64,000 bases of DNA, taken from positions 62,001 to 126,000 of the forward strand of contig CAVZUJ010000008.1 of assembly GCA_963778525.1 (NCBI GenBank), in the 5' to 3' direction. Shown piece after piece: positions 17,608 to 25,148 of this stretch (positions are counted from its first letter, which is position 1; each line of letters opens with the position of its first letter). A program made the translations under genes and the position numbers. Source of the stretch: Schlegelella_A sp963778525. Its GTDB lineage: Bacteria > Pseudomonadota > Gammaproteobacteria > Burkholderiales > Burkholderiaceae_C. Below the pieces are notes generated by a model, which saw only the letters and a program-made list of their open reading frames with translations, ran no database searches and was not told the DNA's origin.

Positions 17608-18544
17608 ATGCTGGCCCAACGCACCCTCAAGTCGATGACCCGCGCCGTCGGCGTGGGGGTGCACGTCGGGCAACGCGTGGAGATGACCTTGCGGCCGGCA
17701 CCGCCCGACACCGGCATCGTCTTTCGCCGTGTCGATCTGCCGCGCTCGGTCGACATCAAGGTCGACGCGTTCTCGGTCTGCGACACGCGCATGGCCACGA
17801 CCATCTCGGCCAACGGCGATCCCGATGGGCCGAAGGTGCAAGACGATCGAGCACCTGCTGTCGGCCTGCTCCGGCCTCGGCCTCGACAACCTGATCGTCG
17901 ACATCACCGCCGAGGAAGTGCCCATCCTCGACGGCTCGGCGGCCTCGTTCGTGTTCCTGCTGCAGAGTGCCGGCATCGTCATGCAGGACGCGCCGAAGCG
18001 CTTTCTGCGCGTCAAGCGGCCGATCGAGATCAAGGAAGGCGAGGGCGCCTCGCTGAAGTGGGCGCGTCTCGAGCCCTACGAAGGCTACAAGCTGGCCTTC
18101 GAGATCGAGTTCGATCATCCCGCCGTCAGCTCGACCGGGCAGCAGTTCGTCTTCGAGATGGAGCCGGCGCGCTACAAGAAGGAGATCGCGCGCGCGCGCA
18201 CCTTCGGCTTCACCAAGGAGCTCGATCTCATGCGCTCGCGCGGGCTCGGCCTCGGCGGCAGCCTCGACAACGTCGTCGTCGTCGACGACTACAAGATCCT
18301 CAACAGCGATGGCCTGCGCTACGACGACGAATTCGTCAAGCACAAGATCCTCGACGCCATCGGCGACATGATGACCGCCGGCCGGCCCCTGCTCGCCTCC
18401 TACCGCGCCTACAAGTCGGGTCATGCGCTCAACAACCTGCTGGTTCGCGCCTTGCTGACCGAGCCCGGCGCCTACGAAGTGGTCACCTTCGACGACGAGG
18501 CCCTTGCGCCCCCGGGTTTCGCCGAGCTCGCGCCCGCCTGGTGA
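17608..18544 (+). CDS. lpxC: UDP-3-O-acyl-N-acetylglucosamine deacetylase LpxC, frameshifted
   Basis: The zinc enzyme committing precursors to lipid A. It starts MLAQRTLKSMTRAVGVGVHVGQ at 17608. The frame breaks at about 17840-17842 (GTGCAAGACG where GTGCAGACG is expected), just before the zinc-ligand motif TIEHLLSACSGLGLDN, and continues one base over. Further motifs: EEVPILDGSAASFVFLL, EFDHPAV, RTFGFTKELD, LGLGGSLDNVVVVDD and KHKILDAIGD, with the late catalytic histidine in SGHALNNLL. The corrected product is about 311 residues. LpxC after ftsZ is the standard gene order at the end of proteobacterial dcw clusters. Confidence 0.93.
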
Positions 18545-18565
18545 GAGCGAGAACGACGATTCTCG

Positions 18566-18751
18566 ATGGGAGCATTCCGGGCGTTGCTGCTTCTGATGCT
18601 GGTTGCCGGCGCCGGTTGCTTCGCGGCCTATGCGCTGAGCGGGCAGACACGCTATCGGCACTACGGCATCCGGCTCGTGCAATGGACGGTCGCCGCCGGC
18701 CTGGTCTTCTTCGCGGTCCTGATCGTGCTTCGCCTGACCGAATCGGGCTGA
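18566..18751 (+). CDS. Small two-helix membrane protein, hypothetical
   Basis: 61 residues with two hydrophobic segments (about 5-24, ALLLLMLVAGAGCFAAYALS, and about 38-55, QWTVAAGLVFFAVLIVL) joined by a basic loop (QTRYRHYGIR). I recognise no family. It follows lpxC by about 20 bases and precedes another small membrane protein by 7, so the three may be co-transcribed. The hydrophobic pattern and position make a real gene likely. No function can be read from the sequence. Confidence 0.7.
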   Translation: MGAFRALLLLMLVAGAGCFAAYALSGQTRYRHYGIRLVQWTVAAGLVFFAVLIVLRLTESG

Positions 18752-18758
18752 GCTTGTC

Positions 18759-18971
18759 GTGATCGTCTTTCGCTGGATCGTCGGGGTACTCGGCGCCTTG
18801 TTCGCCGTCGGCGCGGTCTTCAGCTTCGCGCTTCACATTGCTTTCGACTCGCGGATCTGGCTCGAGCGGGCCCGCAGCAACCGGCACTGGCTGTGGCTGG
18901 TGGCGCTGTTCTGGTTCAACGTCGAGGTCTGGGGCCGCGTGATCCTCACCATCGTGCACTGGAAGCGTTAG
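18759..18971 (+). CDS. Small membrane protein, hypothetical
   Basis: 70 residues from a GTG. There are two hydrophobic segments (about 5-27, and about 45-66 ending in WGRVILTIVHWKR) separated by a charged loop (DSRIWLERARSNRHW). Seven bases separate it from the preceding small membrane protein, and it converges with the YqiA-type esterase gene eight bases further on. No family is recognised. The aromatic-rich, positively charged C-terminus suggests an inner-membrane protein with its C-terminus in the cytoplasm (inference). Confidence 0.7.
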   Translation: MIVFRWIVGVLGALFAVGAVFSFALHIAFDSRIWLERARSNRHWLWLVALFWFNVEVWGRVILTIVHWKR

Positions 18972-18979
18972 CGGCCCGC

Positions 18980-19570
18980 TCACAGGCCGAGAAACGCGAC
19001 GACCTCCGGCAGATAGGTATCGAAGTCGCTCAGCGCGTGATCGCTGCCCTCGATCAGATGCACGTGACAGCCGGCGTAGCGCGCCGTCATTTCGCGCCAC
19101 GACAGCACTTCGTCGCCTTTGGCGATGACGGCGAAGTAGCGATCGAGCCGGGTCAGTGGTTGCGGCGGCGCGAGCTCGCGCAGCTCGTCGATGTATTCCG
19201 GTCGAAAGAAGAAGCGCTCTTCACCGTGCCAGGCCTGTTGCTCGCCGATGAAGCCAGCAAGATCGCGGGCCGGCTCGACCGCCGGGTTGAGGAGCACCGC
19301 ACGGCAACCGGTTTGCTCGGCGAACGCGGTGGCATAGAAACCGCCGAGCGAGCTGCCGATCACGGCCGTGTGCTGGCGCGGCCAGGAGCCCGTCATCGTG
19401 GTCGCCAGCGCCATGGCCTGGCGCGGCGAGGGCGGCAGTTGCGGGCAGGCCCAGACCACGTCGGGACGATGGGCCTGGACCCATGCGGCGACGCGGCGGG
19501 CTTTGGTCGATTGCGGTGACGAACGAAAGCCGTGCAGATAGAGCAGATGCGTGACCGGCTCGGTCGCCAT
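18980..19570 (-). CDS. YqiA/YcfP-type alpha/beta-hydrolase (esterase)
   Basis: 196 residues beginning MATEPVTHLLYLHGFRSSPQS, the glycine-rich start of YqiA-like esterases. The nucleophile elbow GSSLGGFYA carries the serine at about residue 73. The acid (KGDEV region) and histidine (EGSDHALSDFD) of the triad are at the C-terminal end. The ATG at 19570 is preferred over a GTG one codon upstream. It lies 16 bases downstream of mpl on the same strand and is probably co-transcribed with it. The physiological substrate is unknown. Confidence 0.85.
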   Translation of the reverse strand: MATEPVTHLLYLHGFRSSPQSTKARRVAAWVQAHRPDVVWACPQLPPSPRQAMALATTMTGSWPRQHTAVIGSSLGGFYATAFAEQTGCRAVLLNPAVEPARDLAGFIGEQQAWHGEERFFFRPEYIDELRELAPPQPLTRLDRYFAVIAKGDEVLSWREMTARYAGCHVHLIEGSDHALSDFDTYLPEVVAFLGL

Positions 19571-19586
19571 CACGCCGCCGCCGGGT

Positions 19587-20966
19587 TCAGGCCGCGGCGC
19601 GTGCCGACGGGGCTGCCGCGAGCGCTGCGAGCAGCTTGGCGTGGATGCCGCCGAAGCCCCCGTTGCTCATGCAAAGCACGTGGTCGCCCGGGCGGACCGC
19701 TGCCACGAGTTTCGCCACGAGCTCGTCGATCGTCGCCGCCACGATGGCGCGCGCACCGAGGGGTCGCAGCGCCTCCGCCGCATTCCAGTCGAGGCCGCCG
19801 GTATGGCAGAACGCGAGGTCGGCTTCCTCCAGCGCCCAGGGCAGCTGCGCCTTCATGGCGCCGAGCTTCATGGTGTTCGAGCGCGGCTCGAAGACGGCGA
19901 GGATGCGGGCCGTGCCGACCTTGCGGCGCAGGCCGTCGATGGTGGTGCGCATCGCCGTCGGGTGATGCGCGAAATCGTCGTAGACCGCCACGCCCATCGC
20001 TTCGCCGCGCAGCTCGAGCCGGCGCCGCACGTTGCGAAAGCGGCCGAGGGCGCGCGCCGAGATCTCGGGCGCGATGCCGATGTGCTCGGCCGCGCCGATC
20101 GCGGCCAGCGCATTGAGCTGGTTGTGCTCGCCGAGCAGCGTCCATTCGACCCGCGCCACCTTCAGGCCGCCGCGCAGGACGTCGAAAGCGTGCGGCTCGC
20201 CGCGCGCGCGCAGCATGCCGGGCTCTTCCTTCTTCGCGCCGAAGCGCTGCATCTCGCTCCAGCAGCCCATCGCCAGCACGCGCTGCAGGGCTTCGTCGCG
20301 GGCGTTGACGACGAGCCGGCCGTTGCCGGGCACGGTACGCACGAGGTGGTGGAACTGGCGCTCGATGGCGGCGAGGTTGTCGAAGATGTCGGCGTGGTCG
20401 AACTCGAGGTTGTTGAGGATCGCCGTGCGCGGCCGGTAGTGGATGAACTTGCTGCGCTTGTCGAAGAAGGCGGTGTCGTATTCGTCGGCTTCGATCACGA
20501 ACGGTGCGCTCGCCGCGCCCAGGCGCGCCGAGACGCCGAAATCCAGCGGCACCCCGCCGACCAGAAAGCCCGGTGCGCGCCCGGCGGCCTCGAGGATCCA
20601 GGCGAGCATCGAGGTCGTGCCGGTCTTGCCGTGCGTGCCGGCCACGGCCAGCACGTGGCGGCCGGCCAGCACATGCTCGGCCAGCCACTGCGGGCCGCTG
20701 GTGTAGGGCAGGCCGGCATCGAGCACGGCCTCCACGAGCGGGTTGCCGCGGCTGATCGCGTTGCCGACGACGAAGAGATCCGGCGCGAGCTTCAGCTGCC
20801 CCGCGTCGTAGCCTTCGATCAGCTCGATGCCGAGGCCGGCGAGCTGGTCGCTCATCGGCGGATAGACATTGGCGTCGCAGCCGGTGACCCGATGCCCGGC
20901 TTCGCGCGCCAGCGCAGCCAGGCCGCCCATGAACGTGCCGCAGATGCCGAGAACGTGCAGGTGCAT
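19587..20966 (-). CDS. mpl: UDP-N-acetylmuramate:L-alanyl-gamma-D-glutamyl-meso-DAP ligase Mpl
   Basis: A murein recycling ligase that attaches recovered tripeptide directly to UDP-MurNAc, bypassing MurC, MurD and MurE. 459 residues, full length: HVLGICGTFMGGLAALA at the start, ATP loop GTHGKTGTTS near residue 110, then IEADEYDTAFFDKRSKFIHY, LNNLEFDHADIF, LGEHNQLNALAA and DDFAHHPTA. The DEYDTAFFDKRSKF string separates Mpl from MurC. The -10-like TAGAAT ends six bases before the ATG. It is transcribed away from hemL's 3' end and toward the esterase gene. Confidence 0.94.
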   Translation of the reverse strand: MHLHVLGICGTFMGGLAALAREAGHRVTGCDANVYPPMSDQLAGLGIELIEGYDAGQLKLAPDLFVVGNAISRGNPLVEAVLDAGLPYTSGPQWLAEHVLAGRHVLAVAGTHGKTGTTSMLAWILEAAGRAPGFLVGGVPLDFGVSARLGAASAPFVIEADEYDTAFFDKRSKFIHYRPRTAILNNLEFDHADIFDNLAAIERQFHHLVRTVPGNGRLVVNARDEALQRVLAMGCWSEMQRFGAKKEEPGMLRARGEPHAFDVLRGGLKVARVEWTLLGEHNQLNALAAIGAAEHIGIAPEISARALGRFRNVRRRLELRGEAMGVAVYDDFAHHPTAMRTTIDGLRRKVGTARILAVFEPRSNTMKLGAMKAQLPWALEEADLAFCHTGGLDWNAAEALRPLGARAIVAATIDELVAKLVAAVRPGDHVLCMSNGGFGGIHAKLLAALAAAPSARAAA

Positions 20967-20972
20967 CGGCTC

Positions 20973-20978
20973 ATTCTA
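20973..20978 (-). promoter_or_regulatory. Putative -10 element of mpl, leaderless spacing
   Basis: TAGAAT on the minus strand ends six bases before the mpl ATG (20966), so a standard start site would fall at or next to the A of the ATG. There is no ribosome binding site in the short gap. No good -35 hexamer is visible, so this is a motif-level call. Confidence 0.35.
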
Positions 20979-21114
20979 GGCAGCGCCCATGACCGTTTGG
21001 CGCGGCGCCCGCGCGTCGAAGCGGGAATTCGGCGCGGCGTGGGCCGACTCTTCGAAGGCCGGGGTTGCGGCGGGCGGGCCCGCGAGGCGAGCACGTCGCG
21101 CGCCGGCCCCGGAG

Positions 21115-22401
21115 TTACGCGGCCAGGCTCGCGGCGGCAGCCGCCACGGTGACGTCGATGTCGGCCTGCGTGTGGGCGGCGCTCACGAAGCCCGCTTCGT
21201 AGAGCGCCGGCGCGAGGTAGACGCCGTGCTCCAGCATGGCGTGAAAGAAGCGGTTGAAGCGGGCGCCATCGGTCGCCATCACCTGGCCGTAGTTGGCCGG
21301 CAGCGCGCCGGCGAAGAAGAAGCCGAACATGCCGCCTTCGCAATCGGCGGCCAGCGGCACGCCGGCCGATTGGGCGGCCTTCGTCAGACCCTCGGCGAGG
21401 CCGCGTGTCTTCGCCGCCAGGGCCTCGAAGAAGCCGGGCTTTTCGATTTCACGCAGCGTCGCCAGGCCGCAGGCCGTTGCCACGGGGTTGCCCGAGAGCG
21501 TGCCGGCCTGGTAGACCGGGCCGAGCGGCGCCAGCTGCTCCATGACCGCGCGCTTGCCACCGAAGGCAGCGAGCGGCATGCCGCCGCCGATCACCTTGCC
21601 GAAGACGCTGAGGTCAGGCGCGAAGCCCGGCAACGAGCGAGCGTAGAGCGCCTGCGCGCCGCCGAGCGCGACCCGGAATCCGGTCATCACCTCGTCGAAG
21701 ACGAGCAGCGCGCCCGCGGCCGTGCACAGCTCGCGCAGGCGCTGCATGAACGGCAGGCTGGCACGCACGAAGTTCATGTTGCCGGCAATGGGCTCGATCA
21801 TCACGCAGGCGATCTTCGGCCCGTGCAAGGCGAAGGCCTCGTCGAGCTGCGCGACGTTGTTGTATTCGAGGACCAGCGTGTGCTGGACCACCGCTTCCGG
21901 CACCCCCGCACTGGTCGGATGGCCGAAGGTCGCCAGGCCCGAGCCGGCCTTGACCAGCAGCGCATCGGCGTGGCCGTGATAGCAGCCTTCGAACTTGACG
22001 ATGACGTTGCGGCCGGTCGCGCCGCGCGCCAGCCGCAGCGCGCTCATCGCCGCCTCGGTGCCGGAGCTGACCAGGCGCACCTGCTCCATGCTCGGCACGT
22101 GGCGCAGGATCGCCTCGGCCAGCTCGACCTCGCGCTCGGTCGGCGCGCCGAACGACAGCCCTTCATCGACGGCGCGGTGCACCGCTTCTTCGACCGCCGG
22201 ATGGCGATGGCCGAGGATCATCGGCCCCCACGAGCCGATGTAGTCGATGTAGCGGTGGCCCTCGACGTCGAAGATGTACGGGCCCTCGGCACGGGCGATG
22301 AAGCGCGGGGTGCCGCCGACAGCGCGAAAGGCGCGCACCGGCGAGTTCACGCCGCCAGGGATGACGCGCCGAGCGCGCTCGAAGAGTTGCGCGTTGTTCA
22401 T
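21115..22401 (-). CDS. hemL: Glutamate-1-semialdehyde 2,1-aminomutase HemL
   Basis: A PLP enzyme converting glutamate-1-semialdehyde to 5-aminolevulinate in the C5 heme pathway, cytoplasmic. 428 residues, complete. Motifs: PGGVNSPVRAFRAVGGTP at the N-terminus, VSSGTEAAMSALRLAR, KFEGCYHGHADALLVKAGSG, LLVFDEVMTGFRVALGG and the PLP lysine in SVFGKVIGGGMPLAAFGG. The start at 22401 gives MNNAQLFERARRVIPGG; longer extensions only read through the upstream gene. It lies 26 bases downstream of the ThiD-like gene on the same strand. A 148-base gap between hemL and mpl is GC-rich and otherwise empty. Confidence 0.96.
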   Translation of the reverse strand: MNNAQLFERARRVIPGGVNSPVRAFRAVGGTPRFIARAEGPYIFDVEGHRYIDYIGSWGPMILGHRHPAVEEAVHRAVDEGLSFGAPTEREVELAEAILRHVPSMEQVRLVSSGTEAAMSALRLARGATGRNVIVKFEGCYHGHADALLVKAGSGLATFGHPTSAGVPEAVVQHTLVLEYNNVAQLDEAFALHGPKIACVMIEPIAGNMNFVRASLPFMQRLRELCTAAGALLVFDEVMTGFRVALGGAQALYARSLPGFAPDLSVFGKVIGGGMPLAAFGGKRAVMEQLAPLGPVYQAGTLSGNPVATACGLATLREIEKPGFFEALAAKTRGLAEGLTKAAQSAGVPLAADCEGGMFGFFFAGALPANYGQVMATDGARFNRFFHAMLEHGVYLAPALYEAGFVSAAHTQADIDVTVAAAAASLAA

Positions 22402-22427
22402 CGCGTCGTTCCCGTGGACGTCGAGCC

Positions 22428-23366
22428 CTAGTGGATGTGGCGCTGACTCTTCGGCAGCGCCGCCGCTTCGGCTTCGACCGGGCTGTCGGCGTCGACCGGC
22501 TCGCCTTCTTCGTCTTCGGGCAAGGCCCAGAAGAACCGGTCCGGGATGACGTTGCCCATGCCGGGCCGGAAGCCGGCATCGAGCGCCTGGTCGAGAAAGG
22601 CGAGGGCTTCGCCGACGGCGGCATGCAGCTCGACACCGGTCGCGAGCAAGGCCGCCAGGCCCGCCGAGAGCGTCTCGCCCGCGCCGACGAAGGTGGCCTC
22701 GAAGCGCTCGAACTTCTCGCCGGTGATGGCACCTTGCGGTGAGGCGAGCACGTTGTCGAGGAACTGGTCGGGCAGCGGGATGCTCGTCACGAGCACGTAG
22801 CGGGCGCCGTGCTTGTTGGCGGCCACCGCGATCTCGCGCGACGAGGGCGGCCGCTCGCCCTCCCAGTCGGGCAGAAGGAAATCGGAAAGCGTCTGGTGGC
22901 TGCCCACCAGCACCTCGGTCTGCGGCAACACCAGGTCGCGAAACGCATCGAGGTACGACTGCTGCTCGTCCTCTTCGACGAACGCGAGGTTGGGCAGATA
23001 GGCGACGAGGGGCACATCGGGATAGTCGGCCAGGATCTCGGCGACGGCGCTGACCCCTTCGGTCGAGCCGAGAAAGCCGACCTTCCATGCGGCGATCGTG
23101 ACGTCCTCGAGGACGCTGCGCGCCTGCTCGACGATGACGTCGGGCTCGATCGCATGGTGATCGAAGATCTCCGCGGTGTCGCGCATCACGATGCTGGTGA
23201 TCACCGGCAAGGCATGCGCGCCCATCGCGGCGATGGTCGCGACGTCGCCGCCCGAGCCGCCGGCGCCGCTCGGATCGGCGACGTTGAAGCTCATGACGCA
23301 GGCCGGCGCCGGTTGCTCGGTGGGTAGGGTGGCGTCGGCCTCGGTGGCCGGGGAGATGGCGGTCAT
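22428..23366 (-). CDS. Divergent ThiD-like kinase (hydroxymethylpyrimidine/phosphomethylpyrimidine kinase family)
   Basis: 312 residues of ribokinase/ThiD fold. ADPSGAGGSGGDVATIAAMGAHALPVITSI corresponds to the substrate loop SDPSGGAGIQADLKT of ThiD. The expected anion-hole motif near the C-terminal half, GTGC in ThiD and GAGD in ribokinase, is here VGAGETLSAG. The last 35 residues are acidic and Ala-rich (EDEEGEPVDADS) and atypical of ThiD. The fold is clear. Whether it phosphorylates pyrimidine precursors of thiamine is uncertain given the replaced Cys/Asp. It is divergent from rubredoxin and upstream of hemL. Confidence 0.75.
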   Translation of the reverse strand: MTAISPATEADATLPTEQPAPACVMSFNVADPSGAGGSGGDVATIAAMGAHALPVITSIVMRDTAEIFDHHAIEPDVIVEQARSVLEDVTIAAWKVGFLGSTEGVSAVAEILADYPDVPLVAYLPNLAFVEEDEQQSYLDAFRDLVLPQTEVLVGSHQTLSDFLLPDWEGERPPSSREIAVAANKHGARYVLVTSIPLPDQFLDNVLASPQGAITGEKFERFEATFVGAGETLSAGLAALLATGVELHAAVGEALAFLDQALDAGFRPGMGNVIPDRFFWALPEDEEGEPVDADSPVEAEAAALPKSQRHIH

Positions 23367-23460
23367 GGGATGCTCGAAAGCGGCGAGGAGAGCGGTTCGT
23401 GAAGGCCCCGGCAGACCTCTAGCCGAACGTGAAGAATGTTGCGTATGTACCTACACAGCC

Positions 23461-23506
23461 TTGCTTTTCCTCGGAGGCACGTGTCTACAATCCTGCTGCA
23501 TTGTAG
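23461..23506 (+). promoter_or_regulatory. Putative promoter and inverted repeat upstream of the rubredoxin-pil operon
   Basis: TTGCTT (23461) and TACAAT (23486-23491) lie 19 bases apart and could be -35 and -10. The -10 is inside a perfect inverted repeat CTACAAT-N8-ATTGTAG (23485-23506), about 20 bases before the rubredoxin GTG. The repeat could be an operator or an early mRNA hairpin. Confidence 0.4.
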
Positions 23507-23525
23507 TGAAGGCATTGTCCCGACC

Positions 23526-23699
23526 GTGAGCGAGCCGAAGACCTGGATGTGCCTGATCTGCGGATGGATTTACGACGAGGCGGCCGGCGACCCCGAGCAC
23601 GGCCTCGCAGCAGGCACTGCCTGGGCCGACGTGCCGATGAACTGGACGTGCCCGGAATGCGGCGCCCGCAAGGAAGACTTCGAGATGGTGCAGATCTGA
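23526..23699 (+). CDS. Rubredoxin
   Basis: 57 residues from the GTG at 23526; longer upstream extensions have no coding character. The iron is held by four cysteines in CLICGW (C9, C12) and CPECGA (C42, C45), with the aromatic IYDEAAGDPEHGLAAGTAWADVP stretch between them as in all small rubredoxins. It is a soluble one-electron carrier. It sits 47 bases upstream of pilG and probably shares its promoter; rubredoxin next to pilG recurs in beta- and gamma-proteobacteria as far as I recall, but its link to pilus signalling is unexplained. Confidence 0.95.
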   Translation: MSEPKTWMCLICGWIYDEAAGDPEHGLAAGTAWADVPMNWTCPECGARKEDFEMVQI

Positions 23700-23746
23700 C
23701 CGCGCTCATTGCGCACCGGCAAAAGTGTCGACGAGGAGAACGCTAG

Positions 23747-24145
23747 GTGAGCAACGCGGCCCCGGCCGATAGCGCCGGACTCAAGGTGCTGGTCATCGAC
23801 GACAGCAACACCATCCGGCGCAGCGCCGAGATTTTCCTGAAGCAGGGCGGCTATGAGGTGCTGCTGGCCGAAGACGGGTTCGATGCCCTGTCGAAGGTCA
23901 ACGACCACGACCCCGACCTCATCTTCTGCGACATCCTGATGCCGCGCCTCGACGGCTACCAGACCTGCGCGATCATCAAGCGCAACCAGAAATTCGCGAC
24001 CGTGCCGATCATCATGCTGTCGTCCAAGGACGGCCTGTTCGACAAGGCGCGCGGGCGCATGGTGGGCTCGGAGGACTATCTCACCAAGCCCTTCACCAAA
24101 GACCAGCTGCTGCAGGCCGTGCAACAGCATCGGCGGGCGGCCTGA
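23747..24145 (+). CDS. pilG: Twitching motility response regulator PilG
   Basis: A single-domain CheY-like receiver of 132 residues. It starts with GTG preceded by GAGGAG. The acidic pocket is VIDDSN (D18, D19), the phosphoacceptor is D62 in CDILMPRLDGYQ, and switch residues lie in MLSSKD and the KPF lysine. In the type IV pilus chemosensory system PilG is phosphorylated by the ChpA kinase and promotes extension. First gene of pilG-pilH-pilI-pilJ-chpA. Confidence 0.92.
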   Translation: MSNAAPADSAGLKVLVIDDSNTIRRSAEIFLKQGGYEVLLAEDGFDALSKVNDHDPDLIFCDILMPRLDGYQTCAIIKRNQKFATVPIIMLSSKDGLFDKARGRMVGSEDYLTKPFTKDQLLQAVQQHRRAA

Positions 24146-24210
24146 GGCGCGGCCGCAGCCTCGTGGCGCACGCTCGCTAGACCCGCAAAGACCGCAAGGA
24201 AGCTCTGTCC

Positions 24211-24576
24211 ATGCCGATCCAGAAAATCCTGCTTGTCGACGACTCCAAGACCGAGCTTCATCATCTGTCCGAGCTGCTCGGCAAGCGCGGCTTCGAAGTT
24301 CGCACGGCCGAAAACGGCGAAGACGCGATGAAGCGTCTCGGCGAGGAAAAGCCCGACCTCATCCTCATGGACGTCGTGATGCCCGGGCAGAACGGCTTTC
24401 AGCTGACGCGTGCGATTACCCGCGACCCGCGCTTCGCGAACGTGCCGGTGATCATGTGCACGAGCAAGAACCAGGAGACCGACAAGGTCTGGGGCATGCG
24501 CCAGGGCGCGCGCGACTACATCGTCAAGCCGGTCGATCCGACCGAGCTGATGGCCAAGATCCGCGCCTTCGACTGA
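24211..24576 (+). CDS. pilH: Twitching motility response regulator PilH
   Basis: A second single-domain CheY-like receiver, 121 residues, 65 bases after pilG. VDDSKTELHHLSELL at the start and the phosphoacceptor D54 in ILMDVVMPGQNGFQLTRA are visible, as are MCTSKNQETDKVWGMRQGARDYIVKPVD, the PilH-type C-terminal half. In Pseudomonas PilH acts as the counterpart or phosphate sink to PilG and controls pilus retraction. It stops 18 bases before pilI. Confidence 0.92.
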   Translation: MPIQKILLVDDSKTELHHLSELLGKRGFEVRTAENGEDAMKRLGEEKPDLILMDVVMPGQNGFQLTRAITRDPRFANVPVIMCTSKNQETDKVWGMRQGARDYIVKPVDPTELMAKIRAFD

Positions 24577-24594
24577 CGGCAACGGACCCCGTGA

Positions 24595-25113
24595 ATGGCA
24601 AACAAGCAGGCCCTGCGCGATCTCCAGACCCGGCTCGCCGAACGCCTTCAGGCGGCTCGCACCGAGCCGCTGGCCCGCTCGTGGCTTGCCGTGGAATGCG
24701 GCTCGCGCGGCTTCCTCTTTCCCTTGCGCGATGCCGGCGAGATTTTCGCCATGGTGCCGCTGGCGCCGGTGCCGCACAGCCATCGCTGGTTTCTCGGCGT
24801 CTCCAATTTGCGGGGGCACCTGCACGGCGTTGTCGATCTGGCGGGGTTTCTCGGCGTCAAGACGATCGAGCCCGGGCGCGACCAGGCACGCCTCGTCGGC
24901 TTCAACCAGACCTTCGATATCAACTGCGTGCTTCTTGTCGATCGCCTTTCCGGACTGCGCGGCGAGGACGAATTGAAGCGTGAGGCCGAAGACGGCCAGG
25001 CGCGCCCGGCCTTCGCCGGCGGCCGCTATCGCGATGCCTCGTCCCGGATCTGGCAGGAGCTCAATCTTGCCGAGCTCGCCGGCGATGAATCGTTTCTGAG
25101 AATCGTCGGCTAG
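24595..25113 (+). CDS. pilI: CheW-like adaptor PilI
   Basis: 172 residues with a CheW domain from about residue 30 (RSWLAVECGSRGFLFPLRDAGEI, then HRWFLGVSNLRGHLHGVVDLAGFLG). It couples the chemoreceptor PilJ to the kinase ChpA at the membrane. The start MANKQALRDLQTRLAERLQAA is the usual N-terminal helix of PilI proteins. It stops 35 bases before pilJ, whose ribosome site lies in the gap. Confidence 0.9.
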   Translation: MANKQALRDLQTRLAERLQAARTEPLARSWLAVECGSRGFLFPLRDAGEIFAMVPLAPVPHSHRWFLGVSNLRGHLHGVVDLAGFLGVKTIEPGRDQARLVGFNQTFDINCVLLVDRLSGLRGEDELKREAEDGQARPAFAGGRYRDASSRIWQELNLAELAGDESFLRIVG

Positions 25114-25148
25114 ATGATGACCCGCACGCTCAACCTCGAGGGGGCTGT

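Noticed and set aside
5470..17845. Programmed +1 frameshifting as an explanation for the frame breaks
   Set aside because: The sites (CAG-G-CCG, GGC-G-GCC, TGC-C-TTC, CAA-G-ACG and others) share no slippery codon, stop codon or stem-loop, and related genomes normally have intact frames for these genes.
20979..21114. Possible long hairpin (CCGGGG...CCCCGG) in the mpl-hemL gap as a regulatory RNA
   Set aside because: Arms are only six bases in very GC-rich sequence and expected by chance; no other support.
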